A stretch of 64,000 nucleotides of DNA, taken from assembly GCA_024235855.1 (NCBI GenBank), contig JACKLN010000010.1, positions 111,002 through 175,001 on the forward strand, written 5' to 3'. The notes under the pieces were generated by a model that was given only the letters and a program-made list of their open reading frames with translations, made no database searches and had not been told where the DNA came from. Positions within the stretch are counted from its first letter, which is position 1; every line of letters begins with the position of its first letter. Of the stretch, positions 47,807 through 56,081 are shown piece after piece. The position numbers and the translations under genes were made by a program. The DNA comes from Burkholderiaceae bacterium (GTDB lineage: Bacteria; Pseudomonadota; Gammaproteobacteria; Burkholderiales; Burkholderiaceae_C).

Positions 47807-48725
47807 CCTCGCGGTGGCCGCCAGCGGCGGCCGCGACTCCACCGCGCTGCTGCACGCCACGCTGCGTGCGGCCCGGCCCCTGGGTGTGCGCGTGCACGCT
47901 CTGCACGTGCACCACGGCCTGCACCCGCAGGCCGACGCCTGGCAGCGACAGGTGAGGGCGCAGTGCCGTCGCTGGGGCGCGGTCTTTCACTCGACCCGCC
48001 TGGCCGGTACACCCGCGCCCGCCGAGAGCGTGGAAGCCTGGGCGCGCCGCGAGCGCTATGCCGCGCTGGCCACCATGGCGCGCGCAGCGGGTTGCGACAT
48101 CGTGCTGCTGGCCCACCACCGGCGCGACCAGGCCGAGACCGTGCTGCTGCAGCTGCTGCGCGGCGGCGGCGCACGCGGCCTGGCGGCGATGCCCGCCGAC
48201 GCCGAGCGCGGCGGCATCCGCTGGCTGCGGCCGTGGCGAGACCAGCCGCGCGAAGCCATCGAGGCCTACCTGCGGCAGCACCGGTTGCGCTGGGTGGACG
48301 ACCCCGGAAACGACGACGGGCGCTACGCACGCAACCGCCTGCAGCAGGCGGTGTGGCCGGCCCTGACCGACGGCTTCCCGCAGGCCGAGGCGGCGTTGGC
48401 CCAGGCAGCAGCGCGGGCCGCCGAGGAAGCGGCAGCCCTGCGCGAGTTCGTCGCCCAGGACGCCGCGGCCTGTGCCGACGGCGATGCGCTGCGCGTGGCC
48501 GCGTGGCGGGCCCTGTCCCCGGCACGGCAGGCGCTGCTGTTGCGGCACCAGGTGGAGGTCTGGTCGGGCCGTGGCGTGCCCGGCACGCTCGTCCGGCGTC
48601 TGCAGGCGGAACTCCCCGGTGCCGCATCGGGCCAGTGGCCGGCGCCAGGGGGCCGGCTGGTGCTGCGCAAGGGGCGCCTCAGCTACCAGCGCGACCCGTC
48701 AGGACCGGGACAGCACAGCGACTAG
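47757..48725 (+). CDS. tilS: tRNA(Ile)-lysidine synthase TilS
   Basis: A 322-residue PP-loop enzyme that converts C34 of tRNA-Ile(CAU) to lysidine. VAASGGRDSTALLH is the PP-loop SGGxDS, HHGLHPQADAWQ and AHHRRDQAETVLLQLLRGGG are N-type ATP pyrophosphatase motifs and DDPGNDDGRYARNRLQ is the tRNA-binding region. It is shorter than E. coli TilS (432), with only a short C-terminal domain. The start inside accA (ATG 47757) or 47775 is uncertain. Confidence 0.92.
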   Translation: MSVCRPMGATATPPPADLAVAASGGRDSTALLHATLRAARPLGVRVHALHVHHGLHPQADAWQRQVRAQCRRWGAVFHSTRLAGTPAPAESVEAWARRERYAALATMARAAGCDIVLLAHHRRDQAETVLLQLLRGGGARGLAAMPADAERGGIRWLRPWRDQPREAIEAYLRQHRLRWVDDPGNDDGRYARNRLQQAVWPALTDGFPQAEAALAQAAARAAEEAAALREFVAQDAAACADGDALRVAAWRALSPARQALLLRHQVEVWSGRGVPGTLVRRLQAELPGAASGQWPAPGGRLVLRKGRLSYQRDPSGPGQHSD

Positions 48726-48784
48726 AATCCGCGGGTTTGCCCGCATGTGCCACACCGGCGCCGGGCCGTGACCTCCCGCAACCC

Positions 48785-50059
48785 ATGGCACTCATCGTTC
48801 ACAAGTACGGCGGCACCTCGATGGGGTCGACCGAGCGCATCCGCAACGTGGCCAGGCGCGTGGCCAAGTGGGTGCGCGCAGGCCACCAGCTCGTCGTCGT
48901 GCCCTCGGCCATGAGCGGCGAAACCAACCGGCTGCTGGGCCTGGCCAAGGAACTGCAGCCGGAGATGCCCGGCCCGGCCGCGCTGCGCGAACTCGACGCC
49001 ATCGCCGCCACCGGCGAGCAGGTCTCCGTGGGCCTGCTGGCGCTGGCGCTGCAGAGCGAAGGCGTGGCCGCGGTGAGCTATGGCGGCTGGCAGGTGCCGA
49101 TCCGCACCGATTCCGCCTTCACCAAGGCCCGCATCCAGAGCATCGACGACGCCCGCGTGCGTGCCGACCTGGCCGCCGGCCGCGTGGTCATCATCACCGG
49201 CTTCCAGGGCCTGGACGACGCCGGCAACGTCACCACGCTGGGCCGCGGCGGCAGCGACACCTCGGCCGTGGCCGTGGCCGCGGCGATGAAGGCCGACGAG
49301 TGCCTGATCTACACCGATGTCGACGGCGTCTACACCACCGACCCGCGCATCGTGCCCGAGGCCAAGCGCCTGCACACCATCTCCTTCGAGGAGATGCTGG
49401 AGATGGCCAGCCTGGGCAGCAAGGTGCTGCAGATCCGCTCGGTGGAATTCGCCGGCAAGTACCGCGTGCCACTGCGCGTGCTGTCGAGCTTCACCCCCTG
49501 GGACATCCCGCTCGACGAGGAAGCGCGCTCGGGCACCCTGATCACGTTCGAGGAAGACGAGAAGATGGAACAAGCCGTCGTGTCCGGCATCGCGTTCAAC
49601 CGCGACGAAGCCAAGATCACCGTGATGGGCGTGCCCGACAAGCCCGGCATCGCCTACCAGATCCTCGGCCCGGTGGCCGACGCCAACATCGACATCGACG
49701 TCATCATCCAGAACGTCTCCCACGACGGCAAGACCGACTTCAGCTTCACCGTGCACCGCAACGACTTCGCGCGCACGATGGACCTGCTGAAGAACCAGGT
49801 CGGCCCCGCCACCGGCGCGGCGCAGGTGCTCGGCGACCCGAAGATCTGCAAGGTCTCCATCGTCGGCATCGGCATGCGCAGCCACGTCGGCGTGGCCAGC
49901 AACATGTTCCGCACACTGTCGGAGGAGGGCATCAACATCCAGATGATCTCCACCAGCGAGATCAAGACCTCGGTGGTCATCGACGAGAAGTACATGGAAC
50001 TGGCCGTGCGCGCGCTGCACAAGGCCTTCGGTCTGGACAATGAGACCGTGGCGGCGTAA
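48785..50059 (+). CDS. lysC: Aspartate kinase
   Basis: A 424-residue aspartokinase. VHKYGGTSMGS and TLGRGGSDTSAVAVAAAMKAD contain the phosphate-binding and kinase motifs; DVDGVYTTDPRIV follows. Two ACT domains (about 265-340 and 345-415) mediate feedback control by lysine and threonine. First step of the Lys/Thr/Met pathway. Upstream TAGAAT (48722-48727) is a candidate -10. Its 3' neighbour is tRNA-Ser. Confidence 0.97.
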   Translation: MALIVHKYGGTSMGSTERIRNVARRVAKWVRAGHQLVVVPSAMSGETNRLLGLAKELQPEMPGPAALRELDAIAATGEQVSVGLLALALQSEGVAAVSYGGWQVPIRTDSAFTKARIQSIDDARVRADLAAGRVVIITGFQGLDDAGNVTTLGRGGSDTSAVAVAAAMKADECLIYTDVDGVYTTDPRIVPEAKRLHTISFEEMLEMASLGSKVLQIRSVEFAGKYRVPLRVLSSFTPWDIPLDEEARSGTLITFEEDEKMEQAVVSGIAFNRDEAKITVMGVPDKPGIAYQILGPVADANIDIDVIIQNVSHDGKTDFSFTVHRNDFARTMDLLKNQVGPATGAAQVLGDPKICKVSIVGIGMRSHVGVASNMFRTLSEEGINIQMISTSEIKTSVVIDEKYMELAVRALHKAFGLDNETVAA

Positions 50060-50116
50060 ACGAGCGCAGCCCCGCCAGTCCTGGAAACTTGCGGTTAGAA
50101 TGCAAGGCTTCGCGTG

Positions 50117-50209
50117 GGAGTCGTGACCGAGTGGCCGAAGGTGCTCCCCTGCTAAGGGAGTATGTGGGCAAAACCTGCATCGAGGGTTCGAATCCCTCCG
50201 ACTCCGCCA
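50117..50209 (+). tRNA. tRNA-Ser (anticodon GCT)
   Basis: A 93-base class II tRNA with long variable arm and encoded CCA. Acceptor GGAGTCG (50117-50123) pairs with CGACTCC (50199-50205). Anticodon stem CTCCC/GGGAG with loop CTGCTAA, anticodon GCT at 50151-50153. Decodes AGC and AGU. Its 3' 20 bases form the left attachment site of the island; the gene remains intact because the integrated copy restores it. Confidence 0.97.
50190..50209 (+). repeat. attL direct repeat (tRNA-Ser 3' end)
   Basis: GAATCCCTCCGACTCCGCCA, identical to the copy at 57750-57769. It covers the distal T-loop, T-stem, acceptor 3' strand and CCA of tRNA-Ser. Confidence 0.92.
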
Positions 50210-50219
50210 ACCACGCTGT

Positions 50220-50266
50220 AAGTCCTTGATTTGCAAGAGAAATCTTGCGGCAAGGACTTTCTTTTT
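50220..50266 (+). terminator. Nested hairpin terminator after tRNA-Ser
   Basis: Outer stem AAGTCCTTG / CAAGGACTT (50220-50228 with 50251-50259), inner stem GCAAGA / TCTTGC (50233-50238 with 50243-50248), followed by a T-rich stretch TTCTTTTT. It lies within the island side of the att site. Confidence 0.8.
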
Positions 50267-50272
50267 GCTGGG

Positions 50273-50292
50273 TGGCGTACAAAATGGTGTAC
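50273..50292 (+). repeat. Left tandem GGTGTAC-type element
   Basis: GGCGTACAAAATGGTGTACA: two near copies of GGTGTAC 12 bases apart, 63 bases inside attL. The matching element occurs near attR (57671-57690). Location at both ends suggests integrase arm-type binding sites. Confidence 0.55.
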
Positions 50293-50626
50293 ATCTGAGC
50301 GAGAGAGCACGCCCGTGACGGGTCCAAAACGTCACCGGAGAAGCTCTCATGCGATACATCCAGCTGCACCACGGCAGCTACTGGTTCCAGATGCGCGTGC
50401 CCCGCACGCAGCGTGCGAAGCACGGCGAAGTCGTGCGGGTGAACCTGCAGACCGCTGACCGCGACGTCGCTCGCGTGCTCGGTACCGCGCTCGCAGCGCG
50501 GTGGCTGGCCAGGTTCAGCCAGCTCGACCTGCTTCCCTCCACCCACCTGTCCACCACGGTTGGCGAGCAGGCCTTGGTTGGCACCGAGCCCCTGGTCGCA
50601 CGCGGCGATAAACCTGCCTCCACGGC

Positions 50627-50634
50627 GCCGCAGG
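50627..50634 (+). repeat. Target site duplication, left copy
   Basis: GCCGCAGG, identical to 53044-53051, on the other side of the IS66. It belongs to the integrase reading frame. Confidence 0.95.
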
Positions 50635-50675
50635 GTAAGCGTCCGGCGATCCCGTCTTGACGACGGGGGCGGTGG

Positions 50676-52220
50676 TCAGGCCGAGTCGATCGCCTGCCAG
50701 CGGTGCGGCAGCAGCTTGCCGATCCTGCTGGCGGGCTGCGTAGGCGGCCTCTCGAGCACGTCGCGGATGTAGGCGTATGGATCGTGCCCATTGAGCTTGG
50801 CCGAGTGGATCAGGCTCATGACCGCAGCGGCGCGCTTGCCGGCGCGCAGGCTGCCGGCGAACAGCCAGTTCTGCCGCCCCAGCGCAATCGGCCGGATGCG
50901 GTTCTCCACCCAGTTGTTGTCGATCGGCAGGTTGCCGTCGTCGAGGTAGCGCGTCAGCGCCACCCAGCGCTTGAGGCTGTAGTCGATCGCCCGGGCGGTG
51001 GCCGAGCCGTCCGGGATCTTCTGCCGCTGCTGGCCCATCCACTGGTGCAGCGCGTCGGCCACGGGCCGTGATCGTCGTCGTCGGGCCTCGAGCCGGGCCT
51101 GGCTGTGGGCCTCGGCCACTTCTCGCTCGACGTCGTAGAGCTCGCCGAAGAACTTCAGCGCCTGCTCGCCCACCTGGCTGCCGTGGTTGGCCCACAGCTC
51201 GTGGAACTTGCGCCGCGCGTGCGCCATGCAGCCCACCTCGGTCACGCCGAGCTCGAAGCAGGCCTTGTAGCCGCTGAAGTCGTCGGTGACGAGCTTGCCT
51301 TGCCAGCCCGGCTTGTCGGGTGTCCCGGGCAGCCCGAGGAAGCTGCGCGCATGCTGTCCGCCGCGGCTGTCGGCGAAGTCGAAGACGACGGCCTGGATCG
51401 GGTTGAAGCTGGTCGTGCAGTAGCTCCACAGGTACGCCCGGTGCGTCTTGCCGTGGCCAGGCTTGAGCATCGCCACCGGCGTCTCGTCGGCGTGCAGCAC
51501 CGGTTGGCGCAGCAGCTCCGCGGCCAGGGCTTCCACCACCGGCTGCAACTGCACCCCGCACTCGCCGACCCACTGCGCCAGGGTCGAGCGGGCGATCAGG
51601 TGCCCGGCGCGCTCGAAGATCGCTTCCTGCCGGTACAGCGGCAGGTGATCGAGGTACTTGGCCACCAGCACCTGGGCCAGCAGCCCGGCGGTCGGCAAGC
51701 CCTTGTCGATGACGTGCGGCGCCACCGGCGCCTGCTCGAGCTTCTCACAGCACTTGCACGCCCACTTGCCGCGGATGTGGCGCTCCACCGTGAACACGCC
51801 GGGCTGGTAGTCCAGCTTCTCGGCCACGTCTTCGCCGATGCGCTGCATCGGCGTGCCGCAACCCGGCGTTCGGCAGGTGGTGTCCTCGGGCTCGTGGCGG
51901 ATCTCGCGGCGTGGCAGGTGCGGGGGCAGCTTCTCGCGTCTGGGCTGTTGCTTGTTACCGGCCACCTTGGTCGACGGATCCATCGCCTCGATCTCGGCGG
52001 CCACCGCCGCCAGGTCGCTGTCCAGCGTCTCCTCTAGCAGGCTCTTCTGCTCGGCGCTGTAGGCCTCGGACTTCACGGCGAACTTCAGCCGCTTGAGGAC
52101 CGCGTTCTCGTGCGTGAGCTTGTCGATGACGGCCTGCTTGAACGCGACCTCGGCGCGCGAGGCGCGCAACTGCTCGCGCAGTTGGTGCAGCTCCAGCGTG
52201 TCGAGGTCGTCGGCGATCAC
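50676..52220 (-). CDS. tnpC: IS66 family transposase TnpC
   Basis: A 514-residue DDE transposase starting with GTG at 52220. N-terminal leucine-zipper-like helix (LHQLREQLRASRAEVAFKQA), a zinc-finger region with Cys pairs (CRTPGCG, CKCCEK), then the catalytic core: HADETPVAML (Asp), VTDDFSGYKACFE (Asp) and NWVENRIRPIALGRQNWLF (Glu). The C-terminal tail PYAYIRDVLERPPTQPA is typical. Appears intact. Confidence 0.95.
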   Translation of the reverse strand: MIADDLDTLELHQLREQLRASRAEVAFKQAVIDKLTHENAVLKRLKFAVKSEAYSAEQKSLLEETLDSDLAAVAAEIEAMDPSTKVAGNKQQPRREKLPPHLPRREIRHEPEDTTCRTPGCGTPMQRIGEDVAEKLDYQPGVFTVERHIRGKWACKCCEKLEQAPVAPHVIDKGLPTAGLLAQVLVAKYLDHLPLYRQEAIFERAGHLIARSTLAQWVGECGVQLQPVVEALAAELLRQPVLHADETPVAMLKPGHGKTHRAYLWSYCTTSFNPIQAVVFDFADSRGGQHARSFLGLPGTPDKPGWQGKLVTDDFSGYKACFELGVTEVGCMAHARRKFHELWANHGSQVGEQALKFFGELYDVEREVAEAHSQARLEARRRRSRPVADALHQWMGQQRQKIPDGSATARAIDYSLKRWVALTRYLDDGNLPIDNNWVENRIRPIALGRQNWLFAGSLRAGKRAAAVMSLIHSAKLNGHDPYAYIRDVLERPPTQPASRIGKLLPHRWQAIDSA

Positions 52221-52294
52221 GGATCGTGATCGTGCCCGTTGCAGCCTGCACGCACCATCGGCAGATGCCGCAATGGACGGGCTGCAGGGACCGG

Positions 52295-52627
52295 CTACAG
52301 CAACGTGATCACGCCAGCCTCGCCGATGCGCTGCCAGGGCAGGCCCAGCACCAGAGCATCGAGTTGCGCACGGCTCAGCGTCAGCGTGCCGCCGGCATCT
52401 CTGGGCCAGACGAACTTGCCGCTGTTCAGCCGCCGCGCCGCCAGCCACACCCCGACCCCGTCGTGGACGAGCACCTTCATGCGGTTGGCGCGGCGATTGG
52501 CGAACAGGTAGGCGTGATGCGGCCAAGCGGCGCCGAAGACATGGACCACCCGCGCCAGCGCCGACTCGGTGCCCGCGCGCATGTCCAGCGGATCAACCGC
52601 CAGCCACACGGTGTCGACGCGGATCAA
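52295..52627 (-). CDS. tnpB: IS66 family accessory protein TnpB
   Basis: A 110-residue IS66 Orf2-type protein. The likely start is TTG at 52627, sharing TTGA with the tnpA stop. Motifs VWLAVDPLDMRAG and HHAYLFANRRANRMKVLVHDGVGVWL are diagnostic. Needed with TnpA and TnpC for transposition in IS66; the exact role is unknown. Confidence 0.93.
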   Translation of the reverse strand: MIRVDTVWLAVDPLDMRAGTESALARVVHVFGAAWPHHAYLFANRRANRMKVLVHDGVGVWLAARRLNSGKFVWPRDAGGTLTLSRAQLDALVLGLPWQRIGEAGVITLL

Positions 52628-52971
52628 CGCAGGATCTCGCGCAACCACGCGGCACAGGTGGCCGTCGAGGCCAGTGGCCAGCGCACCCGCACGCTGACGG
52701 CGCCGCGCTGCAGCTCCAGGTCGATGAACTGGGCTTGCTCGGTGACGACCGGCGCGGCCACCGCCACCGGCACGAACGCCGGCATCGGGGGCTCGGCAAC
52801 GGCACTGGCTTGCCGCCGCCACTTGTGCACGAGGTTGGCGTTCAGGCCGTGTGCCATCGCCACCTGGGCAACCGACTTCCCCGGCGCCGCGCACTCGGCC
52901 AGCACCTGTTGCTTCAGTTCCCGGTCGTGACGTCGCCGCACCTGCCGCTTGGCGTCTTCGTTGGTGTCCAC
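52624..52971 (-). CDS. tnpA: IS66 family protein TnpA (helix-turn-helix)
   Basis: A 115-residue protein with an N-terminal helix-turn-helix, RRRHDRELKQQVLAECAAPG then VAQVAMAHGLNANLVHKWRR, typical of IS66/IS3 OrfA proteins. It begins 72 bases inside the right end of the element. Stop overlaps tnpB. Confidence 0.93.
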   Translation of the reverse strand: MDTNEDAKRQVRRRHDRELKQQVLAECAAPGKSVAQVAMAHGLNANLVHKWRRQASAVAEPPMPAFVPVAVAAPVVTEQAQFIDLELQRGAVSVRVRWPLASTATCAAWLREILR

Positions 52972-53043
52972 CTCGCCTCCTTGGTGGACACCATCGTGGC
53001 CGTCGCCGACGCGTTACTCAAGATGGGTTCACCGGACGCTTAC

Positions 53044-53051
53044 GCCGCAGG
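53044..53051 (+). repeat. Target site duplication, right copy
   Basis: GCCGCAGG, the second copy; a perfect match means the insertion has not decayed and is probably recent. Confidence 0.95.
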
Positions 53052-54325
53052 GTGCGGCTGGAAGGCAAGAGTTCGTGGCGGACGCGCATGGTGCGGGGCC
53101 TGGTATCGAGGTGCCCGAGCATGACCGGCTCGCCGCCCTCCACGAGTACTGGCGAAGCCTCTCGCCCGGTCGACCTGAGCGCACCATCGTCGAGTTCGAG
53201 CTCACCGCGCACTCCTTCGACAAGGTCATCGGGGTCGGCATCAGCCGCATGACCAGGGCCGACGTGTCGCGCTACCGGGACTACCTGCTGAAGCAAGGGC
53301 TGCAGCCAGCGACGGTCATCAAGCGACTGGGGCATCTGTCGGCCATGGTGCAGACTTATGTCGACGCCGGCCGGCTCGAGCGGAACGTGGCTCTGCGCAT
53401 GCGGGTGCCGCGCAGCGACACGACCCGCACGCGGCTGCCCTTCGGTGACGAGCAGCTGCAGTCGGTCTTTGGCTCTCCCATCTACACGCAAGGGCGGCGG
53501 TACAAAGCCGGCGGCGGCGAAGCGGCGGCCTGGCTGCCGCCGTTGGCGCTTGCGACGGGCGGGCGTCTCGAGGAGCTCGGGCAACTTCGCGTGCGGGACA
53601 TCCAGCGCCACCGCGCGCACGGCGCGCTCATTCACATCACCGGTGACGGTGTCATCACGCGGGTCAAGAACAGGGGCTCGAACCGCATCATTCCGGTCCA
53701 CCCTGAGCTCGTCCGCATCGGCTTCCTGCGCTACGTCGACGCGATGTCCAGGCAGGGGCGCGACTGGCTCTTCCCAGACCTCAGGGCTGACCGGTTCGGG
53801 CATCGAACGGGCAACTTCACGAAGTGGTGGCACCGGCACCTGCGCGACCCTGAGGGGGGCAACCTCCAGGACGGCCGCCTCGTGTTCCACAGCTTCCGTC
53901 ACACGTTCAAGACTTTGTGCCGCTTGGCCAAGGTTCCCGAGGACGTTCACGACGCGCTCACCGGACACAGCAGCGTTTCCAGTGTCGGACGTGGCTATGG
54001 CGTCGTCCCCGTCGAGCTGCTCGTCGATGCCATGATGAGCATCCGCCTGCCCGTGGAGCTGCCGGTCATCGTTGCCGAGTGAGCTTGGCGGTGTGGGAGT
54101 GGTGTCAGCGGGGACCGCTTCCACGCCACTGGCGGCGTACTTCGGGTTACTTACCAAAGTGCGCATGTCCCTCTGCAGTTGCAGTACCTCGCTCTCCCGA
54201 TTCGGCGTTAGCAGGAGGTCGAGTGAGATTCGGCCTGACAGCGTCAGAACGACAACGCCTGGGACGCCGAGGTAGGCAGCGCACGCGCGCATGACTCGGT
54301 CACCCACAACGGCACCGATGACCCC

Positions 54326-55042
54326 TTGCGGATGTACTTCGAGGGCAAGTTCGACGACTGGCAGAGCTGGCAGAACAAGCGCAACTTCACCCAGCCGTTC
54401 GTGGTCTCGCTCATCCACCTTCCGGAGCGAAGTCGGTGGCTGTATGTCGGGGCGTACGCGGTGAAGGGCGACCAGTGGGTCGATGAACGGAAGGAGTACC
54501 GCTACACGCTCGAGCCGTTGCAGACCTGCAGCGAGCTCGGAGGGCGATTGGTCATCGAGTTCGAACGCTCGGGCCGGGCGTCCTACGTGCTCGGCAAGTC
54601 CTTCGGGTCAGCGATGTCCGTCTATGAGCTCCGGCCAGAGCGCATGCATCTCCAGGAGTTCCCGGGCTTCAAGCAGGTGGACCTCGAGTGGCCCGACCTG
54701 GAGGTCATCGTCCGTCAGAACGCGACCTCGTGGCGAACGGCGTTGTCGAACGTCGCCGGGGTGTACCTGGTGACCGACCCGGTGGACGGCAAGCTGTACG
54801 TAGGCAGCGCTACCGGAGAGGGCGGCATCTGGGCGCGGTGGTGCCAGTACGTCGATGGGCACGGCAGCAACGTCGAGCTCTTCAAGCTCATCAAGACCTT
54901 CGGGCGCGAACGCGCGAGGGCGTTCCGGTTCTCCATCCTGGAGATTGCCGACGTGCATGCCAGTCGCGAGGAAGTGCTTGAGCGCGAGAGTCACTGGAAG
55001 CGTGTCCTGCTGACCCGGACGCATGGCTACAACGCCAATTGA
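54326..55042 (+). CDS. GIY-YIG nuclease domain protein
   Basis: A 238-residue protein. The C-terminal 95 residues form a GIY-YIG-like domain: GVYLVTDPVDGKLYVGSATG (GIY and YIG equivalents GVY and YVG), IWARWCQYV with the Arg, and REEVLERESHWKRVLLT with the catalytic Glu. The N-terminal half (YFEGKFDDWQSWQNKRNF, SRWLYVGAYAV) has no known domain. The start is uncertain: no ATG suits, TTG 54326 or ATG 54332 are candidates and the frame is open back to 54239, so an N-terminal part may be lost. The 243-bp gap upstream shows no convincing gene. Could be a restriction-like effector or repair nuclease. Confidence 0.75.
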   Translation: MRMYFEGKFDDWQSWQNKRNFTQPFVVSLIHLPERSRWLYVGAYAVKGDQWVDERKEYRYTLEPLQTCSELGGRLVIEFERSGRASYVLGKSFGSAMSVYELRPERMHLQEFPGFKQVDLEWPDLEVIVRQNATSWRTALSNVAGVYLVTDPVDGKLYVGSATGEGGIWARWCQYVDGHGSNVELFKLIKTFGRERARAFRFSILEIADVHASREEVLERESHWKRVLLTRTHGYNAN

Positions 55043-55114
55043 CTTGGTAGCGTTCAGGCACCTTGCCTTCGCTGCGCAAGACGCGAGTGGCCGAGCTGGA
55101 TTGCGGCGGGCGAT

Positions 55115-55570
55115 TCAGCCTCCGCCAAAGAGCCGTCGAACTGCGCGCCAAGCGCGTCGCACCCAAGTGCCAGGCTGAGCGGCTCTCGCCTCATCGTTCT
55201 GCACAGCTTGCTCTCGCTGCAGATTGACTTGGTCGATGTACTTCTTCTTGTCAGCCAAATCGCGCGCTTGCACCAGTGCAATCTGCTGCTCTGTCATGGC
55301 GCCCGCCCAGACCACCTTGTTGTGGCGAATCCAGTAGTGCGACCTGCAGGCGTAGTTCCAGTTGCCTATCGACGGGTGCAGGCTGACGGTACCTCGGCCC
55401 TTTCGCAGCTGCCAATCGACTGGGGATAGTGGCGTGACCACCTTCTCCCCGCATCCGCAGGCGCACAGGTGCGACGCGGTCATGTAGCGCTCGCTGATAT
55501 ACAGGGTCCCGGGTTGCAGCGACTTCGGTATGAAGTCGACGAATTCGGGTTGCAGCTGGTCGAGCTTCAT
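55115..55570 (-). CDS. DUF6527 family protein
   Basis: A 151-residue protein. FVDFIPKSLQPGTLYISERY, HLCACGCGEKVVTPLSPVDW and HPSIGNWNYACRSHYWIRHNKVVW match the DUF6527 pattern as I recall it, with a likely zinc site from Cys-x-Cys-x-Cys and the later Cys/His. The C-terminal 50 residues are basic and end WRAVRRLFGGG. Its start overlaps the stop of the ThiF remnant by 4 bases (ATGA), a sign that the two were one operon. DUF6527 genes are found next to E1/E2/ubiquitin-like operons; the biochemical role is not established. Confidence 0.75.
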   Translation of the reverse strand: MKLDQLQPEFVDFIPKSLQPGTLYISERYMTASHLCACGCGEKVVTPLSPVDWQLRKGRGTVSLHPSIGNWNYACRSHYWIRHNKVVWAGAMTEQQIALVQARDLADKKKYIDQVNLQREQAVQNDEARAAQPGTWVRRAWRAVRRLFGGG

Positions 55571-55989
55571 TCCTCAGGTTTTCCGGGCATGACGCTGCGG
55601 CTCAGCGAGGTCGAGTTGACTCCGAAGAGCGTGTTGTGCGGGCTGTGGTCATCGGCGTAGAAGCCGAAGTGCTGCTTCCACTTGGTGACGGCGAGCTGCG
55701 CGTTAAGGGCGTTCATGTCGGCCACCTGGATGTTCTGGCGATAGAGCATGTCATCGGCGTCATCGTCCGTCGGAACGCAGCTGTCGAGATGCGTGCTCTG
55801 TTCGGGCGTGCACAACGTGACCCGGCATGTGCCCATGAGCTTCGCCGTTGCCGGCACTTGGAGCAGGTTCATGCCGACGTCGACGAATGGAATGCGGCTT
55901 GCCTGCAGGTGTCTGTGGACCAGCCGGCGCGCCTCACCCCGGTCGACGCAGACAAATACGAAGTCAAAGCCGCTGAGCTCGGCTAGCCT
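55567..55989 (-). pseudogene. ThiF/E1-like adenylyltransferase, 3' fragment only
   Basis: About 140 codons of open frame without a start. GFDFVFVCVDRGEARRL, IPFVDVGMNLLQVPATAKL, GTCRVTLCTPEQ and YRQNIQVADMNALNAQLAVTKWKQHFGFYADD match the C-terminal half of ThiF-type E1 enzymes, including the IQVADMNALNA helix. The ATP-binding N-terminal half (GxGxxG and the rest) is absent: the frame is closed by a stop at 56001-55999, where the AT-rich yjjJ promoter region begins. The most likely history is deletion of the 5' half, and of any upstream E2 and ubiquitin-like genes, when the yjjJ unit arrived. An internal ATG (55872) cannot give an active enzyme. Confidence 0.8.
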
Positions 55990-56081
55990 ATAATCGTTTC
56001 AAGTATCGTTTCACATTCAATTCAAAAGCCCGAACTTTTTCTCAGCCATTGCTGGCTTCAGAGGGAGAATAAATCGTTTCA
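55989..56081 (+). promoter_or_regulatory. yjjJ promoter with three ATCGTTTCA repeats
   Basis: A perfect -10 box TATAAT at 55989-55994 overlaps the first of three identical 9-mers ATCGTTTCA (55993-56001, 56005-56013, 56073-56081). The first two are 12 bases apart; the third overlaps the start codon (TTTCATG). No matching -35 was found. Position over promoter and start suggests autoregulation, for instance by the HTH of the encoded protein. Confidence 0.6.

Larger units (their letters stand above)
50635..53043 (-). mobile_element. IS66-family insertion sequence, complete
   Basis: A 2,409-bp element with imperfect terminal inverted repeats: GTAAGCGTCCGG at 50635-50646 and CCGGACGCTTAC at 53032-53043, similarity continuing inward to TCTTGA/TCAAGA. 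It carries the three-gene IS66 set tnpA, tnpB, tnpC on the minus strand, with no visible damage. It is flanked by an 8-bp target duplication, the size typical of IS66. Confidence 0.95.
50349..54082 (+). pseudogene. Tyrosine-type site-specific integrase interrupted by IS66
   Basis: The gene begins at 50349 (RBS GGAG, MRYIQLHHGSYWFQMRVPRT, a DUF6538-like N-terminal strand region) and runs to the IS66 at 50635. It resumes after the second target copy at 53052 (AAGRQEFVADAHGAG) to the stop at 54082. Removing 50635-53051 joins the parts in frame as 438 codons, normal for a tyrosine recombinase. Catalytic residues are all in the 3' part: Arg in GGRLEELGQLRVRD, HSFRHTF (His, Arg), GHSSVSSVGRGYG (His, Tyr). 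Without the N-terminal arm-binding part it is unlikely to work. The gene reads away from the tRNA, as in many islands. Confidence 0.92.

Noticed and set aside
48731..48744. Small hairpin GCGGG-TTTG-CCCGC upstream of lysC as a lysine riboswitch part
   Set aside because: Leader is only about 50 bases, far too short for a lysine riboswitch, and no supporting helices were seen.
53018..54418. Long open frame on the minus strand across the integrase
   Set aside because: It is the antisense of a GC-rich gene with low-complexity composition; the plus strand has clear integrase catalytic motifs. A short stretch near 54083-54291 looks somewhat protein-like but has no recognisable family.
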